From contig BDSL01000038.1 of NCBI GenBank assembly GCA_003116995.1, positions 186,001 through 250,000 of the forward strand: a stretch of DNA of 64,000 nt, written 5' to 3'. Below, one piece after another: positions 48,641-64,000 of this stretch. The DNA comes from Yamagishiella unicocca (lineage: Eukaryota > Chlorophyta > Chlorophyceae > Chlamydomonadales > Volvocaceae). The stretch's first letter is position 1, and the number at the start of each line of letters is the position of its first letter. The translations under genes were made by a program, and so were the position numbers. Under the pieces are notes generated by a model, which was not told the origin of the DNA, did not search any database, and worked only from the letters and a program-made list of their open reading frames with translations.

Positions 48641-49292
48641 AGGGAGGGGGGAAAGACGACGAAACGACGACCCAGGCAATCCAAGCGATACGGAAGTACT
48701 GCTGTGACATACATACAAATACGAGCAAAGTAGATGGCAGCTTAAATAACCGGTCCGGTGCACGTGACTTGAATTGCCTTGAGGAGGATTTCTGATTACG
48801 CTGTTTGCAATATTATGCACATGTAGGAAAGAAGAACCACCCGCATAGAATAAATTGTGCAGGCAGAATCCGTCGGCGGCAAATCAGAGCTCCTGGACTT
48901 TGCGCACTAGAGGCGAGGAACTTAAATGCAGGTAAATTATATTATCTGCGAAGGACGCGCACCGTCGTGCTGACGTCGCAACGACACCTGTTGCAATTTG
49001 GGAGCATTCATATCGATCATGACGTAGCCCAGAGCAACAGCTTGGCAAGCACTGCTTACGTCAAGCGCTAGAATTATGGCCGCAAACAGATCGGCTGCCC
49101 GACCGACCGGCCTCGTGGCTTGAATCATTTGCCAGCGGAGAGGAATCCGCGCAGTAATGCACGGACCTCCCATAGCAGAGGATGGATGGAAATTAATGTC
49201 CCCAGGGATGTCTAGCGTATTGCTACTGGTCGACGTCCCTGTTCGACTACCTTCCTGACTACCCAGCCCTACCGGCTTCAATTGGGCTGCAG

Positions 49293-53642
<4,350 letters not shown>

Positions 53643-54260
53643 GATCGGGTGCTAAGATTTGCATAAATGTTTAAGGATTGCCGCCAGCAAAGTCAAGTTG
53701 GGAGTCGGTGGCGGGCGTTGCAGGCGGGGTCTCACATGCATGTCATACGCCTGGCCAGGCACTTGAGCTCCTCTCACGTTCATCATAGATCAAGCTGCAT
53801 AAAAGATAGCGACTGTTGGCGCCCTGCGTCGCCGCGCGCCGATACTGCAGGATCTAAATCCTGGCAAAGAAATTGATGTGCTCGGCTCGCGGCCTCGCAA
53901 ATTATCCGCGCAGTCGCGATGCGTACAAAATATATTCTTCATTACATAATCAGGTACCTATCATACCACAGGGGATAGCACGATCAGGATGATTGATTTA
54001 AGACGTCGATGTCGGAGGTCCAGTTTCCACGGGTGTATGTGCCAACCAAAAAAGGAAGTAGAATAATGATGTTGGGCCTCGGCGTGTGCCCTGAAGCGCC
54101 TTACGGGGTTCGCCGGCTTGCCATTGAGATGACCCCGGGGACTTTTTCCAGATTTATTTGCATAAAGTGGCAGAGTTGATCAGTTCTGAGGCTTCCAAAT
54201 ACGGCTAGCATAATGTCAAACAATGCTGTGGATGGCAGGGTATATGATGAGGGTTTGGTG

Positions 54261-54313
54261 CAGTAGTAACTGCTACGGTGGGCCCCAGATAGACAGCAAG
54301 GTAGAGCCATTGG
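54261..54313 (+). repeat. GTTAC repeat fragment
   Basis: CAGTAGTAACTGCTACGGTG, GGCCCCAGA, then AAGGTAGAGCCATTGG. Diverged intergenic copy. Confidence 0.6.
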
Positions 54314-55184
54314 TGTGAGGGTGTCGTACAGGGCAAGATGTTGCTGGATTTACGCTCGCTCATTGCTGGGGAGTGCTTTAGCTTGCAGGGCATCGTTCCC
54401 GATCATATCCGTAGGAGGCATCGTTCCCGATCATATAACTGTTTATTTAGCAGGTTGTTCCAAGCTTACAATTTCCGCTTCCACTTCGTGGGCCAGGCCC
54501 TCCACTCCTGCCTGTAGGCAAGCGGGGTGAAAGGGTGGGCTACACCCGGAAGCCTGGAGTGCATCGGAGAGCTGCTTAATCATGCGTGCCATGTGACTTC
54601 TTTCCTGCCGAATATTTCGGACCGGGACGGTGCGGCAGGCAACGCAGTCGCGGTTACCAGGACGTGGGGTTGGCTGCAAGCTAGCGCTTCAGCTCGCAGT
54701 AGTACACTTAGTACAGGTTACAGTGTTCGTTTGGTTCTCCTGGGTTTTCTGTATGCCGCCAGCCGTAAGGCTACCGTAGTGTGCCGTGTAAGATACGAAC
54801 GTCTTTGCGTCGGGTTTCTGTCAAAACGCACGACTTGCTCGCTTCATACTGGTTTCTATGGACCGGGTTTTGGAAGCCGCCATCTGAATGTGCCTATTCC
54901 AGGTGTGCCCACGCTGGCAGTTGCATCCTCCAGTGAGTTGCGGGTTTAAATATGGGTTTCACCCTGGCAGTTGCGTTCTCCAGTGGGTTGCGGGATTAAG
55001 TATGGGTTTAAGACAACAGCGAGCTACTCTGCTCTTATCCCCAGTATCCAGTGTGACCCGCGTGCATTAAATTCGGCACAGCATCGACTAATTGCATATT
55101 TGCACTCTTGGAGCTGCGCCAATTAACGATGTCACCACCCTGCAAGATGCGCGTAAGACGACGTCTACCTGTTCCTCCATACCG

Positions 55185-55220
55185 GTAGTGGTACTTGTTA
55201 CAGTGGGCTCTAGACCACCT
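55185..55220 (+). repeat. GTTAC repeat fragment
   Basis: GTAGTGGTACTTGTTACAGT, then GGGCTCTAGACCACC. It borders the decayed frame at 55240-56170. Confidence 0.55.
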
Positions 55221-55239
55221 GACGCATGAGGGAGATTAA

Positions 55240-56170
55240 ATCGGCTCATGGCGCAGTCAAGGGCATCAGTCATAAACCGCCATGACAGCCCAACCTCCAT
55301 GACAGCCGTTGCTGCCAGGATCACATCCCAGGCACAGGTTTGCACGGCCGAGGGCCACTGCGCCAACCAGATTTGCGCCAGGGTCAACCCCCTCAAAATG
55401 CGGACCCTGCAAGTCGGTAAACCACCGCCTGAGCCACCGGACAAAACCAGAGTGGCGCATTCGAGGGGGAGACGCCCCCAACGCTCCCCAGCAGGCGCGT
55501 CACACCCACATAGCGTGGCCGCCATTCCCCGAATATGCGAGTTCCCGAGAAAGGGGGGCCCATCGCCACCATCCCTCCTTATGGGAAGGCTCCCAGTTCA
55601 CCCCAGACAAGAGCCGCCTGGGCAGGAGCTGCAAGGTAGCAAGGGCCGATGGCGGTACAGCCCCAGTTTTCCTACGCGCTTCTCCCACAAACAGCTCATA
55701 TGCGACAAGCGTCCGAGACCCCGGCCAGCTGCCGCTGTTCCAACCCAAACAGGCATCTCAACAGTCATCTTCATTAGCGCCAGGGTGGCCCCCTCCCAAC
55801 CGCCACCCCAGGCGCGCGGTCAGCATGGACGCCACCTCCCTGACCCCGCTGGTAGCATAGGAGCTACCTTCCGAGAGCCAGCGCAGAACCAGGGCCGCGG
55901 CTTGCCTCCACGGGGCCGGCACGTCCGTGAGCAGGGCCTCCTTCACTTCCATAGCAAAGCCGCCATGGACCAAGAGCCATGAACACCTTTGCTACTCGAG
56001 ATTGGGGCCACAAAACACGTTCGACGACCCCCTCCCAGTAGCACTGACCCGACTGAGAAATGCCGGAGCGCATTCCGGGCCGCCAGAGCATACCCCAGCG
56101 TCTGCGCGGCCAAACATCCCACAAGTGTACCAGACGCAGGAGTCCAAGGCCAGATCTCCTGCCAGCCACA
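55240..56170 (-). pseudogene. Decayed minus-strand coding remnant of unknown family
   Basis: Three minus-strand frames in succession give protein-like stretches with Trp/Leu/Ala composition: 55864-56169, then 55758-55973 and 55500-55748 (same frame, one stop between), then 55266-55525. Examples are EVKEALLTDVPAPWRQAAAL and SRTLVAYELFVGEARRKTGA. The frameshifts and stop suggest a relic, perhaps of a mobile element; no family is recognised. It could also be chance. Confidence 0.3.
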
Positions 56171-58029
56171 GCTCGCCCGGGCAGGAAGCTGGGATGAGCG
56201 GGTTACCCGGAATTTGCATGCGTCATCTCACCTGCACCCTGCAGGACCTTTGCACCTGGAACCGTATTCGGCATCCCCGGGCACTCTAGCCCTCGCCAGC
56301 GACAAATAACTGAATGCGAGGGAACTTGTCCGTTAGGCCTTGTGTTGACGAAGATGCGGTGACCTGACGTTCAAGCAACAACGTCGACTTGCCCCAGACA
56401 GTACCCCGACCGTCTGCATCCACACTCTCCGCGGCTTCAAAGCCATTCCATCTGCTACCAATGATGATAAAACGCAGGCAGAGGATTCGCGTTGTGTAAC
56501 TTCGGAAAGACACCAAATGAACCCTCTGGGCTTGCATACGTCGACAATGCCGACTAAGCCCCATTTCGACAAAGTTCATGGCAACATGCGCCAGTGCAGG
56601 ACTTCAGATTGATGCATCCCGGTGGTCCCATCCCACGACGCCCATGCCCGCCCATGCTGTGGTGTAATCATGTAGAAGTGCGGCCTCCGCTCGAAAGACA
56701 AGGGCCGCGTTTGCTGTACAGATTCTGGCCAATACGCCAAATTCACCCCCTAAAACAAATCGCCTAAGAAGGCAGCTGCCAAACGGCCTATTGCACGGGG
56801 CCAAGGACATTTCCCACGCACAAAGGTCCGCTGTGTGGTACGAATACTCAAGTGAAGGCCGTAGGACAACACTGGCAGCACCAAAATGCTCTACTTACTC
56901 ACCAACTCACCACCGCAAAAACTGCTGCTGGTGCCGAGTGCGGCTTGTGCAACCATACCGAAGCTGCAGCCTGCCAAGAGCCGCCCAACACAGGCAAAAC
57001 GTGTGGCTCCGCTTCACTCACCCAAGTCATGTATGCGCCAGAATCAAAATGTGACACCCCCATGAAGAGCTTGACCGCTACCCGCCACTGTAGCGACGCA
57101 ACGCTATCGCTGTCATGTTAGTCACAATCATCAGATATGCGCACTTCTAACTGCGCCACCCTGCAAAAAGAAACAATACCGCTAAAAGGGCTCCCCAAGG
57201 CCGCTCGACTGAATACTGAAAATGCCGTCGATTCAAGTTGCATTCCTGTGGAAGGCAATCAACCGACATTGAGAATTTCGGCTACTAAAATTCGTTGCGT
57301 TGCAACGTTCATACGCCTGCATGTCCTTGGCTTTGACGAAAAGAGGCCATACTCCTGTAAGCACAGCGCGTGTGGAACGGAATCACGGCCGGGCATCAAT
57401 ATCACCTTGGTGCGCTTACGCGCAACATCACATGCACGCGACCACAACCGAGGTCATGGCGGCAGAGCACAACAGGCTTCTTCGTCGTCTCACCAAACGT
57501 TGCCTTAGCACGCGCCAGCAACAGACTCACGCATCACTCGCAGGAGACAACCGTCCTGTTAGGAGATGATGATCGCACGCGTGTACGGATTGTACGTGCG
57601 CCAGCTTGACATGGCTAACGCGCGCAGCGTATGGCAATGGGCGCCAAGGCATCGTGACGCTGAATGAATTCGCCTGCCTGCAATCTTATGCATGACATCA
57701 CAGCCGTGCTGCCCTCTCTCGCTCTCTCCCTACTCCAACTCTCTCTCCCGCAAGACCTTAACGACAAAATTCACAAATAGAAGCCGTCCCAGTCCTTTGT
57801 ATGCATCGCCACACACGTGGCTATCGCCTTCCAAACAAGAAATGAAGCGAACCTGTGCTCGATCAGACAGCGACTCACTGAGCTCTCACCAACACTCGGA
57901 TGCCGGTGCCAGGCAGCACTTGGCGACGGTCGATCCGTCCATGCCGTCCATTTCGGCATTATCGCACAGCACGTAAGGAAAGCATAACGGCTGGCTGGAT
58001 TGGTCACCGCGTCAATCGATCGAAATGGC

Positions 58030-61000
58030 CTAATCGCGGGAGGGCTTTCCCCGGCTGCCGCCTTCGCCCTGCACCGCCTTCTTGAACACGCCCGCTAGTT
58101 TGGAAAACGCGCCCTTCGCTTTCACTTCGCTCTTCGGAGCGCCGCCCGTGCTCCAACTTATGCCACTGCCGCTACCGGCCGCGATACCGCCAAGCTGCTC
58201 CTCCATTCCAGAACATGCGCCGCTGATGGCCCTGGCGGCTGGCGAAGAGTTACTATCATCCACTGTGAAGCGACGTGACAACTGACGAGCAGCGAGGGAG
58301 GTCGAAGTCGCTCTGTCCGCTGGAGAGATATCGCGTACTGGAGTGCGAACCTCGAAAATGCGGGCTTGCGGCCCAGACTCTTGCAGGCACTCAGCGGGCG
58401 CTGTTAAGTTGTTGCGGCGGCTAGCTGCAACTCGGATAACAGGAGCAGCGCGAGTGGCAAGCGACGCGTTTATAGCCATCGCGAGCACGCTGACGGAGTC
58501 TATTTGATAGCTACCGCTGCGTGGGTGCTCTCCAGAATTGGCGCCGCTGCTGCTGTTGCTCAGACTAGCAACACCGCTGATCGCTGGCTGCCGCAGCCGG
58601 CGAGCAGCGCCACTCCTGGCGGGGCTGGCGCGCCTCGACACCTGAGGAATGACTCCAGAGTTGGGATTACTCCTGGCAGCCGGCAGCAAGACAGCTGGGC
58701 GGTACGTTTCCAGGTTGATGACGGAAGCATTGGGGGCGGGTGACGCGCGTCTGGCAGTGAGCCCTTGTGGAGGGCGCGGGTTGAAGCCGTCTGGACAGGT
58801 TTCCCTGCGGCTCCTTCCGGTGGAGAGGTCTGGCTTGCAGACTGGAGCTGCTGTGTAACACTGTGTCGTACTCCTCACGTCCAAGTTAGAGCTGCTGACC
58901 GCACTGCCGCGGAAGCGGCTCAAGCTGCGAGGGTGGTGGGCAGAGACTGGTCCCGATTGCGGCTGCTGGGCCTGTGAGGCAGCTCCGGTGACAGATACGG
59001 TTTGCAGCCGAGCGCCAGCGGTGGCGCTTGTCGACGACGTCGATGATTGCTGCGTGTTAAAATTCGGCAGGTTCGGTTGGCTGATGCTCTTCTTCACAGA
59101 CTTGGTCAACGCCTTCCGGTTGCCGGGCGTTCCCGCCACTGCCTGCTCTGGTAGCCCTTCCCCTTGGCTACCGAAGCCGGCGACATGGGCCGGCTTGGCT
59201 GCCGCTGTGCTGCTGCCGCCGAGGAAGCTGAGCAGCCGGGCAGCAGTGTTGCGCAGGCTGCGACTGAAGCTACCCCGGCGTGATGGCAACTTCTTTGAGC
59301 CAAGACCGTCAGAGAGCACGCTGTCCGTAGCGCCATAGCTGCCGCTGGGTACTTCCTCAAGCTCATCCACGGCCGGAAACGATGCAAGGCCGCCAACTGT
59401 GGAGGCTCGCTGCAGCCCTGAGCCTCCCGCCTTGATCGTGCCGCTCAGCGGCGCCTCGTGCATCCAGCCAGTGTACGTCCGCCGGCAGCCGCTGACCGTG
59501 ATGCCCTGATGAAGCATGGGTCGAACGTGCGGCTGCACGGTGCCGGGATGCAACCGCAGCAAAGGCGCGCCGACAGGTGTGCTCGCCTCCTCCCACGAGT
59601 CGCTGAGTACACCGCTGGATTGGTTGGTCATGGGGGTGCGCACCGTGTTGCGGATTGCGACAGGGGAGGAGCCCTGAGCCGTACCGAAGCGCGGCATCCA
59701 GGGGTCGGCGAAGAGAGGTGCGGACATGGTAGTGGTGGTCTCACACGTCGTGATGCACCTGTCCGCGTGAAGAGCGGACGACAGCTCCGAGGTGCTTTCG
59801 ATCCCATACGGCATGCAGGAGCGATGCAGAAGCCCCGCAGCCGCTGTCACCACAGCCGACCTCTCAGCGGTCTGAGGGCCGCTGTCACATCTGTCGCCCC
59901 CGTCGCCAGTGCCAAGGGTCCACAACTCGCCTCCTGGTGACCTAACCTGCATCGTACGGCTTCCGTACTTGTCGTACTGCCCGCTGTCGGTCTCTCGGGA
60001 GTCCTGATACAACGGGTTGGGAGTCGTTTGCGACATGCTGGGGCCGACCACAGCACCACCCATCTTGAGCTGGGAAGCAGCAACACGTGATGGCCCCTCC
60101 ATCGTGCCGCCTCCGCCACCACCGCCCTCTACCTTGTTGGTGAGATGCGCTTTGGCTATAGGGCAGCTGCTGGACATTGCGTCCCCAGGCAGGTCGCGCA
60201 AGGGGCCCCAGGCGGTCCGAGGGTTGACAGCAGCATCCATTGCGCCACACGGGCTACTATCTGTGAAGGTCAACACCTCTTCCGCGGCCCCCGGGGCCTG
60301 GGCGCCCTCCAGGTGCGCGGCAGCGGCAGACGCTTGGCCACACTCGTTGGTAGCATCTTGCCAATTATCCTTGCTAGGAAGGACTGGCAAGGGTGCTGAG
60401 ATCATTGGCCCTTTAGGCGCCAAGATAGACGGCGGCTGCATTGCCTGCGTAGGCTGCTGTTGATCCACCATAGTCGCCTGTTCCTGCTGCGGCTCCAGCT
60501 CCCGGTGGGCAGCGCGCCCAGTCGCAGGCCTCTTCATGCCCGTAGCCGCCTTGTTGTCAGCATCGGATCTCAGTATGGCCTCCAGCTTGGTCCCCGCCAC
60601 ACATCCCGGGAGGTCCCAGAAGTAGGGCCACTGCAGCAGCTCCCGGGCAGTGGGTCGCTCCATCGGGTCGGGGCGCAGGCATGCCTCAACCAGGTGGAAC
60701 AGCCGCGGCTCTAGCTCCGGAAGACGTTGGCGCAGGGTCTTATGGAGCGGGGGCGGAGATATCGCGAGGCCCCGAAGGTTCTGGTCAGCGGCCATGATGG
60801 CGGCTTGGTGCCGCGGCAGTGGGCCCAGGCAGCGGATGATGCGCCACAGCTGGTCGACGGTGGAGTCACCTGCGTAAGGGTGGTCGTTGCGATCGGCACG
60901 TTGGTTGAGGTGGTCGAGGGAATGGCAACGATGCGTGACGGCTATGGCAAGGTTTACTCGTGGCCATAGTTTGTTCCCTTACTTCGCCCATCCTTCCGCG

Positions 61001-63333
61001 CTGGCGTACCTGGGAAGAGCGGACGCCCTGTCGCGATTTCGGCGATGGTGCAACCGATGCTCCAAACCTGCGCGAGCATGCAGGGAGGTGAAGAGCCAAT
61101 TGAGGAAGGGCGGCACGGAGCTGCACAGGACTGCGTAATCGTGGGTGCTTGTTAGGTTGCAACAAGCCTTTCACGGGGACGCCAGCTGTGCAAATGATGC
61201 GAAGATGGTAGGTCGTGGCGTCCCCTCATTGACTTCTCTGAATGCTAGATCGCAGGTAGTCATGGCGGCTGCACGCTATCCGCATCGGTCCCCTTTCTGT
61301 CTCCCACTTACATCCGAACTGGGGCCGTATCGGTCGCCGATCAGGATCTCTGCGCGAGGAAAGGGAGGGGTCGGTAAAGAGGGAGAAATTAGAAATGGAA
61401 TACCCGACCAGGCGCCCAGTGGTAAGGGTAAGGGTTCAACCATTGTGTTGGAGACCTGTTCGTTAGGCAGGCAATTTGAAGGTGCTCAGTCCACGCCCAC
61501 TCAAGCCCTTCTCCTATCTCCTATGCAACGTACAGATGCGCAGTTCGCGTGCTCACACCAACACACCTGGGGCGCGGTACCAGCGGGTGACGATATACGA
61601 CGTGCACCTTTGGATGTCTTTGGGTCCACATTTGGTGCCTCGCGCAAAGCCGAAATCGCATAGCTTGACAACCCCATCAGCAGTTTGGAGGATGTTGGCG
61701 GGCTTGATGTCACGATGGACAATCTGGGGGTCCATACCAGCAATGGGGTCAAGGGGCGGGAGACAAGGGTCGTGAAGGGGTGTACGACATGCCAAACCGA
61801 CACGTCGGTCGACAATCAGCATCCGAACCTCTGCTTTCCATTTTCATTCGTCAAGTAAGGCAGCTTGCTCTGCGATAGGTTAAAAGTTCCGGTATAAGGA
61901 TCTGCCCTGCATCGCATCCTGAAGCACTTAATGCCCATCCTGTATGTTTACCAGGGTTTACCGCGATGCTGTATGCCGTACCTTGTTATCGTGCAGATAC
62001 GCGGCAGCGCACAGCAGCTGCCAGGATAGCACCTTGGTGTGCAACGAGGTGAAGCCGTGGGGTTGGCGCTCCAGCTCGAAATGGACGCTGGACTCGACGT
62101 ACTCGAACACCTGGGGGCAATTGTGGCGGCAACGGGAGGAGGACAGCTTTTTAGGATCAGTCATTCTGCCGACAGGCAAGACCTGACATGAGGAGGTACC
62201 CTTACTGAAACGTACGGCTTATGTAGTACAGATGGCCAAGGCGTGTGGCCAAATGGCTTAGGATCGTACTTTGTTAGGCGCAGTGGGACGGGTCTCCAAT
62301 TATGAGCGCGGCTCACATGACAAGTCGCGAGGCTCCAGCAGTCGCGAGGTCCCAATAATACGGTTGGGAAATTAAGGGCGCGAGGGGAAACACTATGTTG
62401 CATCCCCAAGGATGCCATGGACTGCCGCTCCTATGTTGCATCCGCAAGGATGCCACGGACTGCGGCTATGTTCCCTCATACTTTGCAGCTAGTTAATTGC
62501 TTGCAGTATGCCTAAGGGCTGGTATATATCCTGACGAGCCATGAGGTCCAGAACACGCTGTTTTCCAGCTTAATATACTTCGGAATAAAAATCCTCAAAA
62601 TGCGGGGCAAAAAGACAAGGCTTATGGGTCTTGGCGGGGCAACTAGCGGTCGGTTTTGGCGGGTTCTGCGGGGCAAAAAGAGAAGGGTTACGGTTTCAGG
62701 CTGCTCGCCTCCCAGGCCTACATGCGGACCCCCTCCCTCTCCAGCCAAACCCTCACCATGTATACCCGACCGGTCTTCGACTTGAATGCCGCAAGCAACT
62801 TGACCAGGTTCGGGTGGCTGACCATGTCCAGCACCTTGGCTTCGCGCACAGCCAGCCGCATGATCAACTTGTCTTCGTGTGCCTGAGCGCGGGGATTGAT
62901 ATTAACAGTGTGAGATACCACGATGTCCTCAAGCCCGGGCGAACCCAGGACAAGAAGAGGGGCCCATGCCGGGCCTCGCCATACGACAGCCGGGGCGGAA
63001 CCCAGGAGACAAAACCAGCAAAGGAAATCAGGATGGTGCAATGCGTTCGGCTGGACAAGTGTCGGGTACCGTGTGGGTGCCGTACACAGGGGAGCCACTT
63101 TGGTGCCGTTGGCTGTCAAACTGCTTTGTTGATTGTCGCCTAGAGACACATGTCGTGTCACAGACACCTCTGGTCGCCTCGACTCGGCCTCTAGGTATCG
63201 CTGCCTTGTCCCCAACCGGCCCTCGCACCTGCTTAAACCCCTTGACCGCCACCAGCTTGCCAGTACTCCGGTCGCGGCACCTCCAGACCTCTCCATAGGC
63301 ACCTTCGCCTATAGTCGAGACGTACTCGTAATT
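58030..63333 (-). CDS. CDKL-type protein kinase B with very long C-terminal tail (first exon missing)
   Basis: Model complement(join(58030..60869, 61010..61067, 61312..61349, 61567..61723, 61982..62110, 62757..62882, 63229..63333)), 1150 residues, exon for exon the same structure and phases as kinase A; the ATG exon is not found. Landmarks are [70 protein letters not shown] and [14 protein letters not shown]. The activation motif is again TSY. Kinase exons outside the shared tract are clearly diverged from kinase A, and their introns do not align. The C-terminal tail is ~800 residues, longer than that of A, Ser/Ala/Gly-rich, with [18 protein letters not shown] and a basic end GSRGKPSRD. Substrate unknown; a ciliary or cell-cycle role is inference. 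Confidence 0.92.
60548..61067 (-). repeat. Near-identical tract shared with kinase A (inverted)
   Basis: Partner of 51228-51751. It includes the complete intron 60870-61009, which matches kinase A's intron 51286-51429 except for a 4-bp indel, while all other introns of the two genes are unrelated. Confidence 0.9.
62915..63010 (+). repeat. Copy of the AAGCCCGGGC repeat family in kinase B intron
   Basis: TGTCCTCAAGCCCGGGCGAA, CCCAGGACAAGAAGAGGGGC, CCATGCCGGGCCTCGCCATA, then AGCCGGGGCGGAACCCAG. It lies in intron 62883-63228. Confidence 0.65.
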
Positions 63334-64000
63334 CTGTGGAGCGTAGCCAAATCCAGGTCAACCGCCTAGATGGATTGCAAGCGCTGAGATGTCGCTGCAA
63401 CAGGGCAAGCCCCGCTCTTCCATATGTCTTTACCATGTATATCACCACTCGCACTTGACACGCCTTATCCAGCTGGACAGTAGTTAGGTTGAGCCGCACA
63501 AAAGTGACGGTTGGCGCGCAATTCGCTATGCCTTCCCAGCTGATAAGGGCTGCGGCACCACGCATTACAATGTGCTGCCTCTAAATTAATAAGAATGCTT
63601 TCCGGACGCGCCAGCAACTGCGCCGTTGGCGCTCGACTCGGCAATACCGTGATATGTACTTCTGACTTCGCACCACGAGTTCTTAGGCGAGCTGATAGCT
63701 AGCTTCGGCATTTAGCCGCCGGGCCAAGACGCTCAGGTAACTAGATGCGACAGTGCCCTCGAGCCCGGGCAAACCCAGGACAACCACGCTTTCCGCGTCT
63801 AAAACGTGTCTGCCTTTTAGGCGCCTCACCTGCATTCATGTAGCGATGAGTAGGACAGCAAAGCCTCCAGGTTATCCGCTTGAAGCGAATACACCGGTTT
63901 CAGGTTCTCGGCTGATCAGAAGATGTGCGCGAGGATAGGTGGTGCGGCGGGCCACTGGTGCGGGGGCCACTGAACACTGATTTACTCTATGAACTATTCG
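63334..64000. other. 5' region of kinase B to the window end
   Basis: This should hold the first exon and promoter of kinase B, but no ATG exon joining in phase to 63333 was convincing. A partial AAGCCCGGGC repeat end (CTCGAGCCCGGGCAAACCCA) lies at about 63756-63785. Confidence 0.4.

Larger units (their letters stand above)
45301..49292. other. Repeat-rich intergenic region
   Basis: I see no gene with a recognisable product here. Four diverged copies of a second dispersed repeat (CAAGCCCGGGC... family) lie between 46785 and 48640. The promoter and first exon of the kinase at 49293 should be near the right end, but no convincing ATG exon was found. Confidence 0.5.
53643..58029. other. Region between the 3' ends of the two inverted kinases
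   Basis: I see no intact gene. GTTAC repeat ends lie at 54261-54313 and 55185-55220, and a decayed minus-strand frame lies at about 55240-56170. The remainder (56300-58029) shows nothing I can support. Confidence 0.5.

Noticed and set aside
53643..53700. A single large inverted repeat covering both kinase genes
   Set aside because: Only one ~520-bp block is near-identical; other exons are clearly diverged and other introns unrelated, so the duplication as a whole is old.

Overview
The window reads as nuclear DNA of a volvocine-type green alga (Chlamydomonas/Volvox relatives). The reasons are GC-rich, strongly biased codons in the exons, genes cut into many short exons with GT-AG introns, long Ala/Gly/Ser/Gln-rich inserts between conserved domains, and gene content typical of that group. 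This assignment is inference; no species is claimed. All gene models were built by hand from in-phase splice junctions. Most junctions close in phase and restore a recognisable family motif.

Layout. 1-4420 (+): C-terminal half of a seven-helix membrane protein with an EF-hand-like loop, cut by the window start. 4421-7305: no gene, repeat copies. 7306-14325 (-): CotA/bilirubin-oxidase-type multicopper oxidase. 14730-20305 (-): heme peroxidase of the plant/fungal superfamily, directly upstream of the oxidase on the same strand; the two could be one fused gene. 20306-24292: unresolved, with exon-like fragments on the minus strand. 24293-36669 (+): complete 25-exon diphosphoinositol pentakisphosphate kinase (VIP1/PPIP5K). 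37116-40673 (-): complete 10-exon RNA 3'-terminal phosphate cyclase. 41336-45300 (+): complete 7-exon agmatine deiminase, divergent from the cyclase, with a 761-bp hAT-like element in its last intron. 45301-49292: repeat-rich intergenic. 49293-53642 (+) and 58030-63333 (-): two CDKL-type protein kinases, inverted relative to each other.

The most interesting signals are: (1) a dispersed short repeat that sits almost only in introns, often touching splice acceptors, and occupies 8 of 14 oxidase introns; (2) a ~520-bp near-identical tract spanning an exon-intron-exon block in the two otherwise diverged kinases, which looks like recent gene conversion; (3) a 24-bp array in the cyclase gene that has copied the 5' splice site about 15 times in frame; (4) a non-autonomous hAT element with a perfect 8-bp target duplication; (5) the peroxidase/multicopper-oxidase junction; and (6) a CACGTG array in a VIP1 intron.

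The genes do not form a pathway. The peroxidase and oxidase are both predicted extracytoplasmic redox enzymes, and their adjacency is the one functional pairing visible here.
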